A DNA stretch of 64,000 nt. It comes from Actinomycetes bacterium (lineage in GTDB: Bacteria; Actinomycetota; Acidimicrobiia; Acidimicrobiales; RAAP-2). Positions 59,568-64,000 of the stretch are shown one piece after another (position 1 is the first letter of the stretch; each line of letters opens with the position of its first letter). The position numbers were made by a program, and so were the translations under genes. The notes below the pieces were generated by a model. The model searched no databases and was not told the origin of the DNA. It saw nothing but the letters and a program-made list of their open reading frames with translations. The stretch is taken from positions 16,219 through 80,218 of the forward strand of contig JAJYVT010000005.1 in assembly GCA_021791845.1 (NCBI GenBank). Reading direction: 5' to 3'.

Positions 59568-60164
59568 TCACTTGAGCAGGAACAGGCAACTGTAGAGACC
59601 GATCCACACGATGTCGACGAAGTGCCAGTAGTAGCTGACCCCCTGGAACACGGACAGCTCCCCCGGGTCCCCGGCGGGGCCCTTCATGCGGCCGAGGAGG
59701 AACACCATGGCCACCAGGCCCAGGAAGACGTGGAGCCCGTGCAGGCCCGACATGATGTAGAAGAGCGAGCCGAAGGCGTTGGTGTCCCACCGCGTCGTCT
59801 GGGTGACCCATTCGTAGAACTGGTTCCCCAGGAACATGAATCCAAGCACCATCGTTGCCGCGACCCAGCGCCGGGCCCCCTGGCGGTCGAAGCGCTCCTC
59901 GCAGAACACGGCGTACTGCATGGTGAAGCTGGACGAGACGAGGATGGCGGTGAAGACCCCCGCCTGGACGACGTCGAGGTGGGTCCCCACCGGAGGCCAG
60001 GGATGGTCGTTGGCCCGGATGGTGAAGAATGCGGCGAACAGGCCGCTGAAGAACATCAGCTCGGACCCGAGCCAGATCATGACGCCGACCGCGAGCATGG
60101 GCGGCCGGTCGTGCACAACCCGGGTGGGCTTGCCCGGCTGCTGCACGGAGATGGCCTGGCTCAC
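59568..60164 (-). CDS. ctaE: Cytochrome c oxidase subunit III
   Basis: A 198-residue subunit III with five helices, the short actinobacterial form. The motifs WLGSELMFFSGLFAAFFTIRAN, SSSFTMQYAVF, NQFYEWVTQT and FYIMSGLHGLHVFLGLVAMV are conserved, and the lipid-binding Glu is in GSELMFF. GTG 60164 is the start; TAGGAA lies 7 nt upstream. It begins the bc1 operon, away from ctaC-ctaD-ctaF, as in other actinobacteria. Confidence 0.95.
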   Translation of the reverse strand: MSQAISVQQPGKPTRVVHDRPPMLAVGVMIWLGSELMFFSGLFAAFFTIRANDHPWPPVGTHLDVVQAGVFTAILVSSSFTMQYAVFCEERFDRQGARRWVAATMVLGFMFLGNQFYEWVTQTTRWDTNAFGSLFYIMSGLHGLHVFLGLVAMVFLLGRMKGPAGDPGELSVFQGVSYYWHFVDIVWIGLYSCLFLLK

Positions 60165-60284
60165 GGGCTATTTCCTAGCCGACCACGCTGGTGAGATGCC
60201 AACTTCCTGGCCATCGCCCGGTTCCTCCCGCTGCGGCGCCGGCCTGGGCGCCGGGGCGGGCCCCCGGTCCCGGTGCCGAGCGCG

Positions 60285-62792
60285 TCAGGGGACCTGGAGG
60301 CCGGCAGGAAGGGGCGCCGAGTGCACCACGGCCAGCCGGCGCGTCGGGCGGGTCAGGGCCACGTAGAGCGCCCGCAGCCCGGTGGTGGTCGGCCGGGCCG
60401 GCGACTCGGCGCCCCCCCACCCCGGTCCGGCGGCGATGGCGGCCGGCTCGACCACGACCACGGCATCGAACTCCAGCCCGTGGGACTCGGCGGCCGGCAG
60501 GACCACCAGCGGGGCGGCCAATCCGGGGCCGGCGGCGTCCCGGGGGTCCACCGGGTCCAGCCCGCGGGCCGCCAGGGCCGTCGCCACCGGCTCCAGCAGC
60601 CCGGCCGGGACGAGCACGGCGGTCCGGCCTGCGCCCACCGCTGCCAGCTCCGCCGCGGCGGCGGACGCCGCCCCCTCGGCGATGGCGCCCGGCGGCACCT
60701 CGGTGCGGGTCGGCGGTGTCCCCGAGCGCCGCACCGGCCGGGGCGGCGTCAGCTCGGGCGCGGCGGCGGCCAGCACGCCGGCCGCCACCTCCATGACCTC
60801 GGCCGGCGTCCGGTAGCCGACGGTGAGCTCCACGATGCGGGGGGGGCGGGCGGGGCTCAGATGGCCGGCCACGTCGTTCCACCCCGTCGGGGACCAGGGG
60901 CCCGTGGCCTGGGCGATGTCCCCGACCACGGTCATGGAGCCCGAGATGGAGCGGCGCCCCAGCATCCGCAGCTGCAGGGGGGAGAGGTCCTGGGCCTCGT
61001 CGACGACGATGTGGCCGAACGAGCGGATCTCGTCCTCGGCCACCACACCGTGCCCGTTGCCCGAGGGCACGGGGTTGGGCGACAGGCCGACCGGCCAGAA
61101 GCCCACCTCGTCCCGGGCGTGGTCCGCACGGTCCCGAGGCTCGGTCCGGGGCCGGGGGCGGCGCCGGGGGCCGAGCAGCGCCCGGGCCTCGTCGACGAGG
61201 GCGGCGTCGGCCGCGGTCCAAGGCACCTGGTCGAGGGCGGCGCTCCGGGGCCGGTAGAGGGAGGCCGTCTCGCGGTCCGAGAGGATGCCCTTCCCGGCCG
61301 CCGCCAGGAGCGGCCGTGCCCCGTACAGGTCGTGGACGAGCTCGTGGGGCGAGAGGCGGGGCCACATCCGGTCCAGCGCCTCGGAGACCGCCGGCACCCG
61401 CCGGATCTGGCGCTGGAGCTGCGCCAGGTCGGCGTCGGTCGCACGGCCGCCGTCGCCGTTGCCGGTGCCGCTACTGCCGGGGCCGGGGTCGCTACTGCCG
61501 GGGCCGGGGTCGCTACTGCCGGGGCCGGGGCCGCCGGAGACGCCGCCGGGCTCCGTGCGCTCGGACCCGATGCCCGCCCGCCGGCGGGAGCGCTCGTACT
61601 GCTCGGCCAGCCGCTGGAGCACCTGGCGCTCGACGAAGCGTCGCCGGGCGTTGTGCGGCCCGTGCCGCCGGCGGGCGGCCGCCACGATCTGCTCGGTGTC
61701 GCCGGCCCGGAGCCGGAGCGTGGTGGCCCCGAACGGCACGTCCACGTCGCGGCGCAGGGGGCGCTGGCGGGTCCGCACGGCGCGGGCCACGAACGTGGCC
61801 ATGCGGGCCTCGCCCTTCAACCGGGCCAGCTCGGGGTCCTCCGACGCCCGGACCCTGATCTCGGGCACCAGGCCCGACACGGTGGACAGCGTGACGCCCG
61901 TCTCCCCGAGCGAGGGCAGGACCCGCTCGATGTAGCGCAGGAACAGCGGGTTGGGCCCGACCACCAGCACGCCCTGGCGCTCGAGGGGGAACCGGTAGGT
62001 GTAGAGGAGGTAGGCCGCCCGGTGCAGGGCGACGGCGGTCTTCCCGGTCCCCGGGCCGCCCTGGACCATGAGCACGCCGCCCATGGGGGACCGGATGATC
62101 TCGTCCTGCTCGCGCTGGATCGTGGCCACGATGTCGGCCATGTGCCCGGTGCGGGCGTGGCCGAGGGCGGCCAGGAGCGCGCCCGGGCCACCCAGCTCGA
62201 TGGCGTCGTCGCCGCCGGCGGCGGGCGTCGCGGCATCGGGGCCCGCCGGGGGCGCCCCGTGCCCGTTGGCGCCGGGGCCACCGGGGCCGGAGCCTCCGGA
62301 GCCGGGCCGTCCCGCCCGCTCGGGAAGGGCGAAGTACTCGTCTTCCACGCCCGTGACCGTCCGGCCGGAGACGGCCAGGTGGCGGCGCCGGGCGAGCCCC
62401 TGGGGGTCCAGCCCGGTGGCCCGGTAGAAGGGCTCGGCGACCGGCGCCCGCCAGTCCACCACCAGGGGCTCGAGGTCCTCGGCGGACACGGCCAGGCGCC
62501 CGATGTGGAAGGACTCGCCCTCCGGGTGCCCGGGCTCGGGGGCCCGGTCGATCCGTCCGAAGCACAGGGCCTGGTCCCCGATGTCCAGCTGGGACAGGCG
62601 GGCCATGCTGGTCCGCACCACGATGTCCCGCTCGGTGCGCGACTGGAAGGTCCCGCCCCGGCCCACGTCCAGGACGGAGTGCAGCATGCGCGCGGCATCC
62701 GCCCGCATGGCCTCCAGACCTTCATAGGCCCGGTCCAGGAACTGCTGCTCCTCCTGGACGTCCTGCTCGTGGGGCACGACATCCTCCCGCAC
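60285..62792 (-). CDS. HelD/HelR-like RNA polymerase-recycling ATPase
   Basis: An 835-residue superfamily 1 helicase-like protein. The N-terminal acidic coiled region (HEQDVQEEQQFLDRAYEGLEAMRADAARML) and FHIGRLAVSAEDLEPLVVDWRAPVAEPFYRAT are typical of HelD/HelR, which free RNA polymerase from DNA. Walker A is VQGGPGTGKTAVALHRAAYLLYTYR; Walker B is IVVDEAQDLSPLQLRMLG; the C-terminal motifs are GLEFDAVVVVEP and ALYVALTRPTRRL. A 21-bp repeat encodes GPGSSDP three times (61470-61540). HelR in Streptomyces protects against rifampicin, but many HelD proteins do not. Divergent from hemE. Confidence 0.85.
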   Translation of the reverse strand: MREDVVPHEQDVQEEQQFLDRAYEGLEAMRADAARMLHSVLDVGRGGTFQSRTERDIVVRTSMARLSQLDIGDQALCFGRIDRAPEPGHPEGESFHIGRLAVSAEDLEPLVVDWRAPVAEPFYRATGLDPQGLARRRHLAVSGRTVTGVEDEYFALPERAGRPGSGGSGPGGPGANGHGAPPAGPDAATPAAGGDDAIELGGPGALLAALGHARTGHMADIVATIQREQDEIIRSPMGGVLMVQGGPGTGKTAVALHRAAYLLYTYRFPLERQGVLVVGPNPLFLRYIERVLPSLGETGVTLSTVSGLVPEIRVRASEDPELARLKGEARMATFVARAVRTRQRPLRRDVDVPFGATTLRLRAGDTEQIVAAARRRHGPHNARRRFVERQVLQRLAEQYERSRRRAGIGSERTEPGGVSGGPGPGSSDPGPGSSDPGPGSSGTGNGDGGRATDADLAQLQRQIRRVPAVSEALDRMWPRLSPHELVHDLYGARPLLAAAGKGILSDRETASLYRPRSAALDQVPWTAADAALVDEARALLGPRRRPRPRTEPRDRADHARDEVGFWPVGLSPNPVPSGNGHGVVAEDEIRSFGHIVVDEAQDLSPLQLRMLGRRSISGSMTVVGDIAQATGPWSPTGWNDVAGHLSPARPPRIVELTVGYRTPAEVMEVAAGVLAAAAPELTPPRPVRRSGTPPTRTEVPPGAIAEGAASAAAAELAAVGAGRTAVLVPAGLLEPVATALAARGLDPVDPRDAAGPGLAAPLVVLPAAESHGLEFDAVVVVEPAAIAAGPGWGGAESPARPTTTGLRALYVALTRPTRRLAVVHSAPLPAGLQVP
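61480..61540. repeat. 21-bp in-frame tandem repeat in the HelD-like gene, three copies
   Basis: Three near-identical 21-bp units whose plus-strand core is GCTACTGCCGGGGCCGGGG. On the coding strand they encode GPGSSDP. They add a flexible loop to the helicase and keep the frame. Confidence 0.8.
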
Positions 62793-62859
62793 CGTGACAG
62801 CGAACGAGTCATGTTAGTGGCCGCCCCGGGGGCGCCTGGCCGCGTCCGGGCAGGGCTGC

Positions 62860-62865
62860 CAAGAT
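62860..62865 (+). promoter_or_regulatory. -10 box (CAAGAT) for hemE, leaderless
   Basis: CAAGAT followed by 6 nt and GTG 62872. No ribosome-binding site is present. Confidence 0.35.
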
Positions 62866-62871
62866 GCCGCC

Positions 62872-64000
62872 GTGAGCGGCACCTCCGACCCCCGGGCTGC
62901 GACCCCGGTCCAGGCTGCGACCCCGGCCCAGGCTGCCGGCCCGGCCCCGGCTGCCGGCCCGGCCCCGGCCAGGGTGCCGGCCGCCGACACCCCGCTCGTC
63001 CGGGCCTCCCTGCGGCTGCCCGTGCCCCACACGCCGGTTTGGTTCATGCGCCAGGCCGGGCGCTCCCTCCCGGAGTACCGCGCCGCCCGCGGCACGGGCA
63101 GCATCCTCGAGGCCATCGCCGATCCTGCGCTGGCGGCGGAGCTGACCCTCCAGCCGGTGCGCCGCTACGGCGTCGACGGCGCCGTTCTCTTCTCCGACAT
63201 CGTCGTCCCGGTGCACGCGGTGGGGTTCGGCGTGGACGTGGAGCCGGGGCGGGGGCCGGTGGTGGCCGAGCCGGTGCGCTCGGTGGCCGACATCCGACGG
63301 CTGCGGCCCTTCGAGCCCGACGAGGACGCCCCCTACGTCGCCGAGGCGGCCCGCATCGTGGTGGGCGAGCTGGACGGCCGGATCCCGCTGATCGGGTTCG
63401 CCGGCGGCCCGTTCACGGTGGCCAGCTACCTGGTCGAGGGGGGGCCGTCCCGCACGTTCGCCCGGGTCAAGTCGCTCATGCACGGCGACCCGCAGGCCTG
63501 GGAGATCCTGGTCGGCCGGCTGGCCGACATGGCCCTCGCCTCGCTCACGGCCCAAGTCCGCGCCGGCGCGTCGGTGGTGCAGGTGTTCGACAGCTGGGCC
63601 GGGTGCCTCTCGCCCGAGGAGTACGGGCGGTTCGCCCTGCCGGCGACGACGCGGGTCCTCGCCGGTGTGGCAGACCTCGGGGTCCCGGCCATCCTCTTCG
63701 GGGTGGGCACCGGCGAGCTGCTCCCCCAGATGGCCACGAGCGGCGCCCAGGTGATCGGGGTCGACTGGCGGGTCCCCCTCGACGAGGCGCGGCGGCGCGT
63801 CGGCCCCGAACGGGCCGTCCAGGGGAACTTGGACCCGGCGATCTGCCTCGCCCCCTGGGACGTGGTGGCGACGGAGGCCCGGGCGGTCCTGGCCCGGGCC
63901 GGCACCGCCCCCGGGCACATCTTCAACCTCGGGCACGGGGTCCTGCCCGAGACCGATCCGGGGGTACTCTCCGCCCTCGTGGACCTGGTGCACGCCGAGG
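62872..64000 (+). CDS. hemE: Uroporphyrinogen decarboxylase, C-terminus cut by the window end
   Basis: A haem-pathway enzyme that decarboxylates uroporphyrinogen III to coproporphyrinogen III. The window contains about 376 codons and stops just before the natural end. Motifs: [17 protein letters not shown] (the signature), [59 protein letters not shown], and the C-terminal [13 protein letters not shown] and [15 protein letters not shown]. The first 45 residues are an Ala/Pro-rich repeat ([19 protein letters not shown]) not found in the core family. GTG 62872 is the first start in the frame. Confidence 0.95.
   Translation, partial: MSGTSDPRAATPVQAATPAQAAGPAPAAGPAPARVPAADTPLVRASLRLPVPHTPVWFMRQAGRSLPEYRAARGTGSILEAIADPALAAELTLQPVRRYGVDGAVLFSDIVVPVHAVGFGVDVEPGRGPVVAEPVRSVADIRRLRPFEPDEDAPYVAEAARIVVGELDGRIPLIGFAGGPFTVASYLVEGGPSRTFARVKSLMHGDPQAWEILVGRLADMALASLTAQVRAGASVVQVFDSWAGCLSPEEYGRFALPATTRVLAGVADLGVPAILFGVGTGELLPQMATSGAQVIGVDWRVPLDEARRRVGPERAVQGNLDPAICLAPWDVVATEARAVLARAGTAPGHIFNLGHGVLPETDPGVLSALVDLVHAE

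Noticed and set aside
44264..62792. PEP-synthase-like/Rph-like gene plus HelD/HelR-like gene as a rifamycin-resistance island
   Set aside because: The genes are 14 kb apart with respiratory genes between, and neither family is diagnostic; the Rph-like protein is much shorter than known rifampin phosphotransferases.

Overview
The window is about 72% G+C and carries actinobacterial hallmarks: a split cytochrome bc1/aa3 gene set (ctaC-ctaD-ctaF, and ctaE-qcrC-qcrA-qcrB), a DUF2510-like protein, an SCO6745-family protein, and many gene starts that look leaderless (a TANNNT-type -10 box 6-8 nt before the start codon). A complete hopanoid operon and a three-gene pnt transhydrogenase fit an environmental actinobacterium. 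Acidimicrobiia is my best guess, but it is an inference and no single gene proves it. Genes are tightly packed; most operon neighbours overlap by 4 nt (ATGA or GTGA). I found no rRNA, tRNA, CRISPR array, transposase or phage gene.

Layout. 1-7.3 kb: a minus-strand gene cut by the window edge, an SRPBCC-like protein, a NatA/NatB-type ABC exporter pair, the pntAA-pntAB-pntB proton-translocating transhydrogenase and a small helix-turn-helix protein. 7.3-7.85 kb is a non-coding control region with two copies of a palindrome-containing 12-mer and a tandem repeat. 7.85-18.8 kb is an eight-gene hopanoid operon: hpnC, hpnD, hpnE, a trans-prenyl synthase, shc, an ispH with a degenerate nucleosidase-like N-terminal domain, hpnH and dxs. 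It therefore encodes isoprenoid precursor supply, squalene synthesis, cyclisation and adenosyl side-chain attachment.

18.8-26 kb: a secreted glycosidase-like protein and a TetR repressor, divergent from a five-gene branched-chain-amino-acid-type ABC transporter (livG-F-H-M-K). Two near-identical palindromes lie at the start points of two back-to-back promoters, a self-contained regulatory circuit. 26-40.7 kb holds mixed housekeeping and accessory genes: an ABC-F ATPase, an Ada-AlkA fusion coupled to ogt (alkylation repair), a two-component system, a zinc alcohol dehydrogenase, a second ABC exporter with a repetitive proline-rich tail, a hydrolase, a GH1-fold protein without its catalytic glutamates, a crotonase and tatA.

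40.9-44.2 kb is ctaC-ctaD-ctaF, in which both subunits lack the usual Mg/Mn-site acidic ligands. 44.3-53.3 kb is a catabolic-looking island: a five-gene minus-strand operon (3-hydroxyisobutyrate-dehydrogenase-like, amidohydrolase, zinc dehydrogenase, CtBP-like dehydrogenase, PEP-synthase-like protein), a divergent CocE-type hydrolase and an M24-fold protein. 53.4-55.7 kb is a TetR/MFS efflux pair with a clear operator. 55.8-60.2 kb is ctaE-qcrC-qcrA-qcrB; 60.3-62.8 kb a HelD/HelR-like helicase; the window ends inside hemE.
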